DNA of 64,000 nucleotides from Bog-473 sp963738135 (GCA_963738135.1 CAVTVK010000007.1:313616-377615); one strand, 5' to 3'; shown: positions 40,883-50,020, numbered from the stretch's first letter. The notes: generated by a model from the sequence alone, not told the origin. Translations and numbers: made by a program.

Positions 40883-41191
40883 TCAGGACGAGGGCGCCTG
40901 ACGACCGGTGTCCGGAGGCGGGTCGATGCCGGGAACGCCCTGGTCCGTCACATGCTCCGTCCAGGCAGACCCGGACCAGAACCGTCGCTCGTGTCGACCC
41001 GAGGGGTCTGTGAACCAACCGGCAGGCAGGCCGCCGAACGGGACCCGCCCGGACGGTGCCTCGGCCGCGTCAGGTACGTCACTCGAGAATGTGGGCTCGG
41101 TGAACGAGCTCGCGGCAGGTGATCCCCTGCGCCGACCCCGGTGGCGTCGCTGAGAGGAAAGTGCTCTCAGTGCGAAGATGCCAAAAAACAC
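40883..41191 (-). CDS. DUF2510-containing small protein
   Basis: The 102-residue protein ends in GLPAGWFTDPSGRHERRFWSG and SAWTEHVTDQG, the DUF2510 signature of actinobacteria. The start (VFFGIFALRAL) looks like the end of a transmembrane helix, and the frame continues upstream without an ATG until a stop at about 41243, so the annotated GTG at 41191 may not be the true start. DUF2510 domains are found in many envelope-associated proteins; the role is unknown. Confidence 0.65.
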   Translation of the reverse strand: MFFGIFALRALSSQRRHRGRRRGSPAASSFTEPTFSSDVPDAAEAPSGRVPFGGLPAGWFTDPSGRHERRFWSGSAWTEHVTDQGVPGIDPPPDTGRQAPSS

Positions 41192-41258
41192 CAGCAGGGC
41201 GATCCAAGAACTGTGGACTCCGTAAAACGTGAGGACAGACTACGCCAGCGGGGACCGG

Positions 41259-42434
41259 TCAACCGAGCGCGGGCGACAGGTTCGCCCGTTCGCCCGTCGG
41301 TTCCTTCGGGACGGCCCGGAGCCCGGCCGCAACCCGCAATTGGTCCTCCTCAGGCCTGTTCGGCCACTTCCTCCACGTGCGCCATGCGGGCGTCTGGGCC
41401 TCGTCGAGATCCTCCGCCGCCTTCTCGTCGCTCGCCATCTCGGCGTCGATGTCGGCGTCGGCCCAGCCGATCACGCCCATCTCCTCGAAGGCGGCCCGCA
41501 GCTTCGGCCCCCACAGGCCGATGTCGCGCAGGATCGGCACGATGCGCATGAACAAGAAGTTCCGGAACTCCCGCAGCGTCTCGCTGTTCTCCACGTAGAC
41601 GCCGATCTCGGCCGGCAGGTCCAGGCGTTCCCACACCTCGTCGCCCAAGAAGCGGTCCCGCATCAGGTAGCAGGCCTCGATGCAGAAGTCCTCCCGCTCG
41701 CCCCGCTCGGCGTCGCTCAGTTGCGGGTAGTAGTCGCGCAGGGCCAGGCGCCCGAACATGACGTGGCGCGCCTCGTCCTGCATCACGTAGGCGTTCAGCG
41801 CCTTGGCCAACGGGTTCTGCGCGTTGTTGCGGATGACGCCGAAGGCGGCCAAGGCCAGGCCCTCAATGAGCACCTGCATGCCGAGGTACGTCATGTCCCA
41901 CCGGCTGTCGGAGATGACGTCGTCGAGCAAGGCCTTGAGATACCGGTTGAGCGGGTACACCAGCTGCACCTTCTCGTGCAGGTAGCGGCTGTAGACCTCG
42001 ACGTGGCGCGCCTCGTCGATGACTTGTGTCGCCGCGTAGAACTTGGAGTCGATGTCGGGAACGGTCTGGACGATCTTGGCCGTGCAGATCAGCGCACCCT
42101 GTTCACCGTGCATGAACTGGCTGAAGCGCCAGGCCTCGACGTGCCGACGCAACTCGCCGCGACGCTGCTCGTCCATGTCGTCCCACCACGGCGTGCCGAA
42201 GATCGGCATGATCTCGTCGGGCATGCCGACGGGATTGGTCAGGTCGACGTCGGTGCTCCAGTCGAGGCGGTCGCTGCCGATCCACTGGCGGCGCGTCCCC
42301 TTGTCGTAGAGGCGCAGGAGCTGGTCCCGCCCACCCGTGTAGTCGAAGTCGAACATGGTGGTCGCCGGCGACGCGATGCCCCACTTCGGGTCGAAGGCGA
42401 AGTCCGAGTCGGTGATGGACGGGCTCGTGGTCAT
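41259..42434 (-). CDS. Ferritin-like diiron protein
   Basis: A 391-residue protein with the two-EXXH pattern of diiron oxygenases: TQVIDEARHVEVYSRYL and YVMQDEARHVMFGRLAL. Further Glu positions lie in FMHGEQGALI and LIEGLAL. The size and helix order resemble long ferritin-like or R2-type oxidases, such as p-aminobenzoate N-oxygenase relatives. It may hydroxylate or N-oxidise a substrate; none can be named. The ATG at 42434 has AGGGGG upstream. It lies next to a zinc alcohol dehydrogenase on the same strand. Confidence 0.82.
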   Translation of the reverse strand: MTTSPSITDSDFAFDPKWGIASPATTMFDFDYTGGRDQLLRLYDKGTRRQWIGSDRLDWSTDVDLTNPVGMPDEIMPIFGTPWWDDMDEQRRGELRRHVEAWRFSQFMHGEQGALICTAKIVQTVPDIDSKFYAATQVIDEARHVEVYSRYLHEKVQLVYPLNRYLKALLDDVISDSRWDMTYLGMQVLIEGLALAAFGVIRNNAQNPLAKALNAYVMQDEARHVMFGRLALRDYYPQLSDAERGEREDFCIEACYLMRDRFLGDEVWERLDLPAEIGVYVENSETLREFRNFLFMRIVPILRDIGLWGPKLRAAFEEMGVIGWADADIDAEMASDEKAAEDLDEAQTPAWRTWRKWPNRPEEDQLRVAAGLRAVPKEPTGERANLSPALG

Positions 42435-42609
42435 GGGGCCCCCTTTGGGTTTGCAGCCGGCCGTGCGCCGCTCGCGACGCTACCCCGTCAGGTGCCTGGA
42501 GTCAGGTGGGGGCCGCTCCGCCCCGACCGGGCAGACCGGCACCGGGAGCCGGACCATGGGCCGACCAGGCCCTGACCGTGAAGGTCACGAGCACGTCTTC
42601 AGCTCTTCC

Positions 42610-43842
42610 TCAGCGAAAGTCGAACGCGACCTTGATTGCGCCGCTCTCGCCCTGCGTGGCCAGCAGCGTGAAAGCCTCACGCCACTGCTCCAACCGGAAG
42701 GTGTGGGTCAGCATGCCGGTCATGTCGATGCGCCCCTCGGAAGCCAGGCGCAGGTAGTGCGCGATGCCGTGCATGCGCACACCGTCGACCTCCTCGACGC
42801 CGAAGGCGTTGGAACCGACCCAGGAGATCTCCTTGAAGTACAAGGGCGACCACTCCCAGCGTTCCGGTGCATGCACGCCGCTCTTGACCATGGTGCCGCG
42901 TTGCTTCAGGAGGCGAACGCCGATTTCGGCCGTCTGCGCCGTGCCGACGGTGTCGTACACGACGTCGAACCCGCCGGGGTGCGCCATGGGCAGCGTGCTG
43001 CCCTCGAACTTGTTGAGGACACCGCCCGACCACGCGGCCGCTTCCTCCAGCAATTGCTCGACCGGAAAGGGGTCGACGACGGTGGCGCCGAGCCTGCGGG
43101 CGAGCGCGGCCTGCGCGGGCCAGCGGGCGACCACCATGACGTCGACGTCGGGGTAGAGCGCCTTGACGATGGCCACCGCCGTGCTGCCCAACGCGCCGCC
43201 GCCGTAGACGAGCACCTTGCCACCGGGCGGCGGCGGGTGACGGGTCACGGAGTGCAGCGAGACGGCGAAGGGGTCGCCGATGACAGCGACCTCGTCGCTG
43301 ACGTCGTCCGGGACGGGAATGAGCATCGACTCGTGGGCCGGCAGATAGTCGGCGAAGCCGCCGGGCGCGTCCTTCGACGTCCCGGTGTGGATGCCGGCCG
43401 CGATGGGTCCCTGGGTGAAGTGCCAGCACAGGCTGAAGTCGCCGTCCTGACACGAGGGGCACGGCGGGTCGATGCCCCGGGGGCCACACGAGAGCCAGGG
43501 GTTCAGGACGACGCGCTGGCCGACCTGAAGGGTGGTCACGGCCGGGCCGACCTCGACGACATCGGCCACCACCTCGTGCCCGAAGACAGTCGGGAAGGTG
43601 AAGAACCCGTTCAGTGCGCCGTCGCCGAAGTCGTCGCCGAAGTCCATGAAGACCATCTTGGCGTCGGAGCCGCAGATGCCGGTCAGCCGCGTCTTGGCGA
43701 CACACCAGTCGTCGCGCAGGAGTGTCGGGCGGTCGAGCTCCTCGAGACGCATGGGGGTACGGGCCAGCCCGCGCATGAGGCTGTTGGACTCGTCCGGCGG
43801 TGTCCAGCGGTCACCGCGGACGCCGTAGAGCAACCCTTGCAT
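42610..43842 (-). CDS. Zinc-dependent alcohol dehydrogenase (MDR family)
   Basis: A 410-residue medium-chain dehydrogenase. Catalytic-zinc residues are C57 (GICGSDAK) and H89/E90 (VFGHEV); the structural-zinc loop has C128, C131 and C139 (CPSCQDGDFSLC), with C119 nearby. The Rossmann motif is GKVLVYGGGALGSTAVA. It is longer than the typical 350 residues, with an extended N-terminus. The ATG at 43842 has GGAAGGG about 9 bases upstream. The substrate is unknown. Confidence 0.9.
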   Translation of the reverse strand: MQGLLYGVRGDRWTPPDESNSLMRGLARTPMRLEELDRPTLLRDDWCVAKTRLTGICGSDAKMVFMDFGDDFGDGALNGFFTFPTVFGHEVVADVVEVGPAVTTLQVGQRVVLNPWLSCGPRGIDPPCPSCQDGDFSLCWHFTQGPIAAGIHTGTSKDAPGGFADYLPAHESMLIPVPDDVSDEVAVIGDPFAVSLHSVTRHPPPPGGKVLVYGGGALGSTAVAIVKALYPDVDVMVVARWPAQAALARRLGATVVDPFPVEQLLEEAAAWSGGVLNKFEGSTLPMAHPGGFDVVYDTVGTAQTAEIGVRLLKQRGTMVKSGVHAPERWEWSPLYFKEISWVGSNAFGVEEVDGVRMHGIAHYLRLASEGRIDMTGMLTHTFRLEQWREAFTLLATQGESGAIKVAFDFR

Positions 43843-43873
43843 TCGTTTGTCCCTTCCCAAATAGAAGGCGCCG

Positions 43874-44478
43874 CTAGGAAGCGATGCCGTCGAGGCCGGG
43901 CAACCCGGACAGGATCCCCGGGCTGACGATACTGCCGTTGTCGGTAGTGGTGGTGTGGCCGAAGATGGCGACGACGACCAGCAGAGCAAGCCACCCGGAC
44001 CCGACGATGATGCCGGCGAGAGCCAGACCCTGTCCCTTCTGCACCCCGTTGGAGCGCGTGATCTGGGAGCGGGCGATGAAGCCGAAGACGACGCCCAGAA
44101 TGGCGGTCACGAAGAACAAGCCGGCGCACCCACAGATCAAGGCGGCAATGGCCAGCCCGTTCGTCTTCTGTGCAATTGGTCGGCCTAGGCGCCCAGGCCC
44201 TGTTGTGGGTACGAGCCCCGCTGCGGGTACTGGCCCTGCTGCGGATACTGGCCCGGCTGCGGGTACTGGCCGTAGCCGTAGGTCCCGTAGGGATACCCGC
44301 CGGGCCCGCCGCCGGGCGACATCTGCGCCGGATCGGCGGGATACGCGGGATACGTCGCCACCGGTTGGGGCGGTGCACCTGCCGGGCGCTGAGCGGGCGG
44401 ACCGGTCCAGAGCTCAGGCGGGTACCACTTGCCGTCCGAGGCCAACCACCATCCAGGACCCTCTGAGGTGTCGCTCAT
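43874..44478 (-). pseudogene. DUF4190 membrane protein with N-terminal Gln/Pro repeats, frameshifted
   Basis: The start at ATG 44478 reads SEGPGWWLASDGKWYPPELW, a motif of actinobacterial envelope proteins, then a Pro/Gln/Tyr region with four QYPQ-type repeats. The frame ends at TAG 44185. In the next frame, RPIAQKTNGLAIAALICG leads into the DUF4190 transmembrane pair (LFFVTAILGVVFGFIARSQI, GQGLALAGIIVGSGWLALLV) and stops at 43874. A single base loss near 44190 splits one gene. Function unknown; such proteins are small membrane-associated factors. Confidence 0.75.
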
Positions 44479-44547
44479 GCCGTACCTGACCATTCCGCGC
44501 CACGTGCCGCTCGGAGCCTAGAAGGTGGTACCCCGACGGGTGGAGAC

Positions 44548-44718
44548 TCACGAAATGTACGGGCAGTGCCGGCATCCGGACTCGCAGCAGGAGCCGCGGC
44601 GGGCCAGGTAGCCGGCGGTGAGGACGGTGTAGCCCGAGAGCGGGTCGACGTAGGTGTCGGCCCCATTGCGGAGGGCCTCGGCATGGGCTCGGAGGATCTG
44701 CCGAAGAGGCCGGATCAT
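44548..44718 (-). CDS. DUF5522 protein
   Basis: A short Cys-rich protein, 56 residues from the ATG at 44718 (a longer start is possible). The family signature is DPLSGYTVLTAGYLARRGSC followed by CESGCRHCPY. The CC, C and C pattern suggests a bound metal. Its function is unknown. It is on the same strand as, and about 180 bp downstream of, the HU gene's terminator. Confidence 0.75.
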   Translation of the reverse strand: MIRPLRQILRAHAEALRNGADTYVDPLSGYTVLTAGYLARRGSCCESGCRHCPYIS

Positions 44719-44855
44719 CCGGTGACAGCCGGTCGGGATGCGGCTCCGCCAGAGGTCGGGGGGCCAATGCGTTGCGGGAGGAATCGGGCCGGTCGGCCCT
44801 TCCTGGCTGGTCCTGCGGCTCGTCCATTCGTCCGGCGGCGCTGGACCGAAAAGCA

Positions 44856-44889
44856 AAAAGCCCGGTCCCTGGTGAGGGGACCGGGCTTT
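44856..44889 (-). terminator. Rho-independent terminator of the HU gene
   Basis: GCCCGGTCCC (44860-44869) pairs perfectly with GGGACCGGGC (44877-44886) around a 7-base loop. On the minus strand it is followed by TTTTT, the classical terminator shape, and it lies 5 bp past the HU stop codon. Confidence 0.9.
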
Positions 44890-44894
44890 GCTCT

Positions 44895-45395
44895 CTACCT
44901 CTTTGCGGCTTTCTTGGCGGTGCGCTTGGCCGGGGCCCGGCGCGCCGGTGCCTTCCGGGCGGGAGCCTTCCGAGCGGTGGCCTTGCGAGCCGGTGCCTTC
45001 TTGGCCGCGGCGCGAGCCGGAGCCTTCTTGGCGGCGGCAGGGGCGGTGGACTTGCCGGCCGAGGCGACGGCCGCGTCGCTGGTCGGGTACGCGCCCTTCA
45101 CCAGCTTCGGTGCCGTGGCCGGAGCCAGGACGGCGTCCTTGAACGCCTTCACAGGCGTGATGCGAGCCTTCTTGGAGGCCTTGATGCGGATCGCCTCACC
45201 CGTGGCCGGGTTTCGACCCATGCGAGCCGCCCGGTTCACCTTGACGAACTTGGCGAAGCCGGGAATGGAAACGGGCTCACCCTTGGAGACGACGGCGGTG
45301 ACGACGTCAGTGAATCCGTCGATGACGGTGATCACGGTCTTCAACTCGACATCGGCCTGGACCGCGACTGCTTTTGCTAGTTCTCTCTTGTTCAT
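44895..45395 (-). CDS. hupB: HU-family nucleoid protein with lysine/alanine-rich tail
   Basis: A 166-residue protein. Residues 1-90 are a normal HU domain (MNKRELAKAVAVQADVEL, then GFAKFVKVNRAARMGRNPATGEAIRIKASK). The tail of about 70 residues is built of AKKAPARKA-type repeats, as in actinobacterial HupB/Hlp. It compacts DNA and may touch the ribosome or nucleoid. The ATG at 45395 is used. It is followed by a strong terminator. The symbol is assigned from the two-part architecture. Confidence 0.93.
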   Translation of the reverse strand: MNKRELAKAVAVQADVELKTVITVIDGFTDVVTAVVSKGEPVSIPGFAKFVKVNRAARMGRNPATGEAIRIKASKKARITPVKAFKDAVLAPATAPKLVKGAYPTSDAAVASAGKSTAPAAAKKAPARAAAKKAPARKATARKAPARKAPARRAPAKRTAKKAAKR

Positions 45396-45576
45396 GGCGC
45401 CATTCTGGCTGACGCGCGCCCACCAATGCACATCTTTGCGGGCACGAATGCAGATTTTTGTGCTCAAAATTCGCTCTGAGAGCACTCGAAAGCGTCTTCT
45501 CGAACGCTGTCGCGTCGTGAGAGGCAATTGCCGGCGACCGCATGCAACGGCAGCGGTACCCGTCCACGGGACCGAT

Positions 45577-46062
45577 TTATGGCATCCATTGCCCCCAATA
45601 GGGATGGTCGCCCCTGCTCTTCTCCATGAGAATGATCACCGTTCCCCACGGATCGCGGCACCAGGTCGTCTGCAGCCCCGCCACATCGGCGATGCCAGCG
45701 GTGAGGAATTCGACGCCGCGGCCCTCGAGTTCGGCGCGGGTGGCGCTGATGTCGTCGCACACCATGCCGATGTGGGTGACGCCCACCCTGGTCACTGAGG
45801 GGCGACCCGCGGTCGGCGGGACGACGTCTGCCGCCGGATACTCGATCAGTTCAATGACGCGGTCGTCGTTCCCGAAGCCCACGATGGACGCGTGCAGGAC
45901 CACCGGTGAGGGGACAAGCTCGGCCATGTCGTGCTCGATCTGCTCGCCCTCCATGCGGTACGGCGGCGAGAGCACCGTGAGGCCGAGAACCTCGGAATAC
46001 CAGCGGGTGGCGGCCTCCACGTCCGGCACGCAGACGCCGGCATGGGCGAGTCCGGTGAGCAC
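45577..46062 (-). CDS. VOC family protein
   Basis: A 161-residue two-unit VOC protein: LTGLAHAGVCVPDVEAATRW and YSEVLGL in the first half, VTRVGVTHIGMVCDDISATR and TTWCRDPWGTVIILME in the second. It resembles methylmalonyl-CoA epimerase and glyoxalase-type proteins, but the metal residues do not allow a choice. It starts at the ATG at 46062. Confidence 0.85.
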   Translation of the reverse strand: MLTGLAHAGVCVPDVEAATRWYSEVLGLTVLSPPYRMEGEQIEHDMAELVPSPVVLHASIVGFGNDDRVIELIEYPAADVVPPTAGRPSVTRVGVTHIGMVCDDISATRAELEGRGVEFLTAGIADVAGLQTTWCRDPWGTVIILMEKSRGDHPYWGQWMP

Positions 46063-46191
46063 CGGGTCAGCGTAGGCCCAGGTCGATCGGAACCGGGAGT
46101 GGTGGTGTCGGGAGAGTCGGCACCGGAGGAGTCGAAATTTCGGAGAATTCGGGTAGAAGAGGGCAGCGCGGCTGGCCGGGCGGAAGACCCC

Positions 46192-46374
46192 TCAGGTCCA
46201 GCGGGCGATTTCGTGCTGAAAGCGCTTGTTCAGCTGGCGGAATTCGACCTTGCCCCGGCGGCTGGCCTTGCGGAGGCCGATCACGCCGACGAACACCAGC
46301 GGCGCGGCAAAGGCCGAGAGTGCGCTGAGAATCACGACGCGGACCGCGCTCGTGAGGCTGGTCTTCTGCGCCAT
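46192..46374 (-). CDS. Small membrane protein
   Basis: A 60-residue protein with one hydrophobic segment (VVILSALSAFAAPLVFVGVIG) flanked by basic residues, and a cytoplasmic Arg/Lys-rich tail. The ATG at 46374 is assumed; the frame is open upstream. It is divergent from the large membrane protein at 46473, and the gap holds two GTTGTACACC sites. Confidence 0.5.
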   Translation of the reverse strand: MAQKTSLTSAVRVVILSALSAFAAPLVFVGVIGLRKASRRGKVEFRQLNKRFQHEIARWT

Positions 46375-46381
46375 GCCTGTA

Positions 46382-46413
46382 GTTGTACACCCTGCGAACG
46401 AGCGTTGTACACC
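46382..46413. promoter_or_regulatory. Two GTTGTACACC direct repeats between divergent genes
   Basis: GTTGTACACC at 46382-46391 and again at 46404-46413, 22 bp apart (two helical turns). Each has a TGTACA core. The arrangement fits a dimeric regulator bound twice. Confidence 0.5.
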
Positions 46414-46472
46414 ATGGGATACGTGCACTTCCCGTGCCCAGGCGCTAGGCATTGGGAAGTGAGAAGGTCCAG

Positions 46473-47867
46473 ATGAGCGACGCTGAACCCCCGATGCCGA
46501 CCGATGACGTGGACGTTGCGGGCGGGACGAAGACCACGACGACGACGAAGGTGAAGACGAAGACGCGACGTGGGCACCTGCCGCGGCGCATCTCGGCCTG
46601 GGTGCTGGTCGTGCTGGCGTCCCTCTTGATCCCCGTGTCGGTGATCTCGGTGTGGGCCATCCGCACGGTGACCAACACTGATCAGTACGTGGAGACCATG
46701 GCCCCCTTGGCGCGCAACCCGGTCATCGTTGACGGCCTGGCGACGCGGGCCACCGACGCGCTCTTCTCGACGCACATCGTGCAGAACAAGGTCACGCAGG
46801 CCCTGCCGAAGTCGGCGAAACCGCTCGTGGCGCCGATCGTGACCCAGGTGCACTCGTACGTCTACAACCTGGCGCTCAAGGTCTTCTCGAGTCCGAAGTT
46901 CGGCACGTTGTGGGACAGGCTCAACCGGCGCAGCCACGTTGCGGTGATCAACGTCCTCACCGGGAAAGAGACGCCGCTCCAGAAGAAGCTTGGGAAGGGC
47001 GGCCAGATCGCCCTGAACCTGTCGCCGGCGCTGAATAACCTCATCGATCAGGCGAACGCGCACGGTGTGACGCTCTTCAATCCGATCAAGTCGCTTCAAC
47101 CGAACGGCAAGTTGACCTTCACCGTCGTGTCGAAGGACCAGGTCTCGAAGTTCTCCGGGCTGTTCAACCTCATCGTCAAGCTCAAGTGGGCCATCCCGAT
47201 CGTCGCCCTGGTGTTGGCGATCCTTTCGGTAGTACTCGCCATGGAGCGCCGCAAGACGCTGTTGCGGCTCGCCATCGGGGTCTCCCTGATGACCATGCTG
47301 GTGCTGGCCGGGCTCTCGCTGGGCCGCATCACCTTCCTGAACCAGGCCGCCGGCGGTGGCTTCAAGACGGAGGGTGCCGCCGCCGTCTGGGACACCGTGT
47401 TGCGTTTCTTGAAGACGGACCTGCGCTGGACGCTGCTGCTCTCGGTGCTGGTGGCGTTCGGGGCCTGGGTGGCCGGGCCGGCCCGCTACGCCGTGTGGAT
47501 CCGCTCGACCTGCGCCAAGGGCGCCCGCTGGGTGGGCGCTCAGGCCCACGCGCTGTCGTCGGGTGCCGGACAGGCCGCCGCCGAATCGGGCCGGGTGCGT
47601 CGCGCCGGGGCCTGGATCCTCGAGCACCTCAACGGGTTGCGCATCCTCGGCGTCGTCGTGGCGGGACTGTTCCTTGTCTTCGGCGGCAACCTCACGGGGT
47701 GGAGCCTGCTGGTGATCGTGATCGTGCTGGCCGTGTATCTCGGGCTGCTGCAGCTGGTGGCCGCGTGGGCGCGCAAGGTGGCCCGGTCCGGTTCCGGGCC
47801 GGGCACCGGAGGCGACAGCGGCGCGAGTCCCGACAGCGGGGCGACGCTGCCCTCGGGCACCACGTAA
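46473..47867 (+). CDS. Large integral membrane protein, unknown function
   Basis: A 464-residue protein. A Thr/Lys-rich N-terminus leads to a hydrophobic segment (AWVLVVLASLLIPVSVISVW), an extracytoplasmic region of about 170 residues that starts NTDQYVETMAPLARNPVIVD, and then five or so further helices. The NTDQYVETMAPLA motif is widespread in actinobacterial membrane proteins of unknown function. The ATG at 46473 has AAGG about 6 bases upstream. Confidence 0.8.
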   Translation: MSDAEPPMPTDDVDVAGGTKTTTTTKVKTKTRRGHLPRRISAWVLVVLASLLIPVSVISVWAIRTVTNTDQYVETMAPLARNPVIVDGLATRATDALFSTHIVQNKVTQALPKSAKPLVAPIVTQVHSYVYNLALKVFSSPKFGTLWDRLNRRSHVAVINVLTGKETPLQKKLGKGGQIALNLSPALNNLIDQANAHGVTLFNPIKSLQPNGKLTFTVVSKDQVSKFSGLFNLIVKLKWAIPIVALVLAILSVVLAMERRKTLLRLAIGVSLMTMLVLAGLSLGRITFLNQAAGGGFKTEGAAAVWDTVLRFLKTDLRWTLLLSVLVAFGAWVAGPARYAVWIRSTCAKGARWVGAQAHALSSGAGQAAAESGRVRRAGAWILEHLNGLRILGVVVAGLFLVFGGNLTGWSLLVIVIVLAVYLGLLQLVAAWARKVARSGSGPGTGGDSGASPDSGATLPSGTT

Positions 47868-47973
47868 CGGAGAATTCCGCACCGAACGGACCTCTGTCCT
47901 TGTTTCGTTCGGCGCCGCCCGCGCCGCGCCGATTCTTATGGCGTGTTTATCGGGCACCCGTAACCTCTCTGGC

Positions 47974-48318
47974 ATGTCCATGCGGTGGAGGATCGGTCTG
48001 GTGGCGATCATCGCCGCCGCGGTCGTCGCCGGTTTCGTGCCCCACGGCGTGCTGTCCGGCGTCGACGCCTCGGCCGCCCAGCTGGCGCGGACGGCCGAGG
48101 CCCCCTTGTCGGCACCGGTCAATTGCCTCGACGCCACCTGCGGCAAGGGCAGTCCGGCGCCGACGGCACCCTCGCCGGGGGTAGCCCTCGTCGCCGCGCT
48201 GGCCGGCATGGTGGCGGCCGCCACCGCGGTCGCATGCGTCCGTCGCCGGCGGGGACGGGTGTCCGCCCTCCCCGCAGGCGCACGCGACCCCTTGTTCCAC
48301 CCGCCTCAGTTCTCCTAG
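47974..48318 (+). CDS. Small membrane/secreted hypothetical protein
   Basis: A 114-residue protein with an N-terminal hydrophobic segment (GLVAIIAAAVVAGFVPHGVL), a Cys pair (PVNCLDATCGKG) and a second hydrophobic segment (GVALVAALAGMVAAATAVAC) ahead of a basic tail. It precedes the DUF929-VKOR pair on the same strand. Function unknown. Confidence 0.55.
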   Translation: MSMRWRIGLVAIIAAAVVAGFVPHGVLSGVDASAAQLARTAEAPLSAPVNCLDATCGKGSPAPTAPSPGVALVAALAGMVAAATAVACVRRRRGRVSALPAGARDPLFHPPQFS

Positions 48319-48480
48319 CTCGATCCGTACGCCGCGCGCCGAGCGTTTCCGACCGCCCTTCCTGGGTGCGCCGGGGCCGGCCCGCATCCAACGTGGAGGC
48401 CAGACGAGGCCTCCCGTCTCGAGCCTCCGAGTGTGCCCGGCCCTGCCGCCACCCTCGACCCAATCCAAGGAGAACACACC

Positions 48481-49482
48481 ATGTCGAAGTCCCCATCGGG
48501 GCCGTCGCGTCGGCCGCGGCCCGCCACAACCACCAACAAGACCAGCAGGAACACGAATACACGACACGCCAGAGCGACCAACCGGTCGTTTGCGGCGGCG
48601 CCACCGGAACGCCCGCGCTTCCGCACCCGCCACCCCGTCCTGACGGCGCTGGTCCCCGTCGCGTTGGTCGTCGCCGCCATTGCCACCATGGTCGTGATCA
48701 AGGCGGCCGGCACCTCCAGCCCGTCGGCGGCGGCGTCCTCGCACCTGGCCGCCGACGGGTCGTCGGCAACGGCCGGTGCCCACCCCGGGACCACGGCGCT
48801 CTCGCCGCTGGTGGTGGCTGCGCTCTCGGTGCCGACGGCCACGCTCAATGCGGTGGGCAGTCCCTCCTCGGTGGTCCTGCCCACCAAGGTCGGGGATGGC
48901 ACCACCTTGCGCGACGCGGATGGCAAGCCGCTGATCACCTACGTCGGAGCCGAGTACTGCCCGTACTGCGCGGCCGAGCGCTGGGCGCTGGCCGTGGCGC
49001 TGTCGCGCTTCGGGACGTTCGAGAACCTGTCGGGCACGCATTCGTCGGGCTCCGACGTCTACCCGAATACGCAGACGCTGTCGTTCTACGGGTCGAGCTA
49101 CTCGAGCCCCTACGTCGACTTCCAGCCCGTCGAAGAGGCCACCAACCAACAGGTCGGGAACGGCTATCAGGCCCTGCAGACGCCGACGGCGGCGCAGAGC
49201 GCGCTCATGGCGAAGTTCGACGCCCAGGGGAGCATCCCCTTCCTCGATATCGCCAACCGCTACGTGATCACCGGTTCGAGCTTCTCGCCGCAGGTCCTGC
49301 AGGGGCTGTCCCGGAGCCAGATCGCGGCCGATCTGTCCAACCCCGACAACGCGGTGGCGCAGGCGATCGACGGCGCAGCGAACGACATTGCGGCGGCCAT
49401 CGCCTCGGTGACGGGAAACCAGCCCGCCAGCGTGGGCAACTCGGCGACGATCGCGGCCATCGCCCAGAAGCTGGGGGCGTGA
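48481..49482 (+). CDS. DUF929 thioredoxin-like protein
   Basis: A 333-residue protein with a basic N-terminus, one transmembrane segment (LTALVPVALVVAAIATMVVI) and an extracytoplasmic domain of the DUF929 family. The putative redox site is C160-P-Y-C163 in YVGAEYCPYCAAERWALAVA. DUF929 proteins resemble thioredoxin-fold disulfide oxidoreductases. The ATG at 48481 follows AAGGAG by about 9 bases. The VKOR gene begins one base after its stop, so the two are likely a disulfide-forming pair. Confidence 0.85.
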   Translation: MSKSPSGPSRRPRPATTTNKTSRNTNTRHARATNRSFAAAPPERPRFRTRHPVLTALVPVALVVAAIATMVVIKAAGTSSPSAAASSHLAADGSSATAGAHPGTTALSPLVVAALSVPTATLNAVGSPSSVVLPTKVGDGTTLRDADGKPLITYVGAEYCPYCAAERWALAVALSRFGTFENLSGTHSSGSDVYPNTQTLSFYGSSYSSPYVDFQPVEEATNQQVGNGYQALQTPTAAQSALMAKFDAQGSIPFLDIANRYVITGSSFSPQVLQGLSRSQIAADLSNPDNAVAQAIDGAANDIAAAIASVTGNQPASVGNSATIAAIAQKLGA

Positions 49483-49483
49483 C

Positions 49484-49957
49484 ATGGCCCGCTTGCTTGC
49501 ACGCAGAGTGCCGCCCTGGGTGCCTGCCACGTCGCTCGGGCTGGCCGTCGTCGCACTGGCGGTCGCCTCGTACCTCACGGTGACGCACTACAGCGACCCG
49601 ACTGCGTTGGCCTGCCCGGACACCGGCATCGTCAACTGCGCACTGGTGACGACGAGCTCGTGGTCCGTCCTGTTCGGCATACCGCTGGCCGTCCTCGGCC
49701 TGGTGTGGGCCGCCGTGATGACGGCGCTCACCGTGCCCTGGGCCTGGCGCTCGGGGTCCCCCTGGGTCGACGGCGCCCGTCTGGCGGTGTCGGGTGCCGG
49801 CGCGGCCATGGTCCTCTATCTCGTCTACGTCGAGCTCTTCCGGATCGGCGCCGTCTGCCTCTGGTGCACCGCAATGCATGTCACCGCCGTGTGCCTCTTC
49901 GGCGTGATCCTGGCCGGGCGGGCCGCCTCGTCGGCCCTGCTCCCCGCCCGATCCTGA
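49484..49957 (+). CDS. Vitamin K epoxide reductase family protein (disulfide bond formation)
   Basis: A 157-residue membrane protein with four helices. The paired cysteines of bacterial VKOR are C44 and C52 (CPDTGIVNC), with SSWSVLFGIPLAVLGL following, and the active-site C125-L-W-C128 (VCLWCTAMH). It would reoxidise a DsbA-like partner by passing electrons to quinone. The partner is almost certainly the DUF929 protein one base upstream. This links to the many Cys-containing secreted proteins of the window. Confidence 0.93.
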   Translation: MARLLARRVPPWVPATSLGLAVVALAVASYLTVTHYSDPTALACPDTGIVNCALVTTSSWSVLFGIPLAVLGLVWAAVMTALTVPWAWRSGSPWVDGARLAVSGAGAAMVLYLVYVELFRIGAVCLWCTAMHVTAVCLFGVILAGRAASSALLPARS

Positions 49958-50020
49958 GGAGGGAATCGGCGGACCGGGTGGCGGACGTCTGTGCGCATGA
50001 ACCCGGGGTCCTGAACCCGA

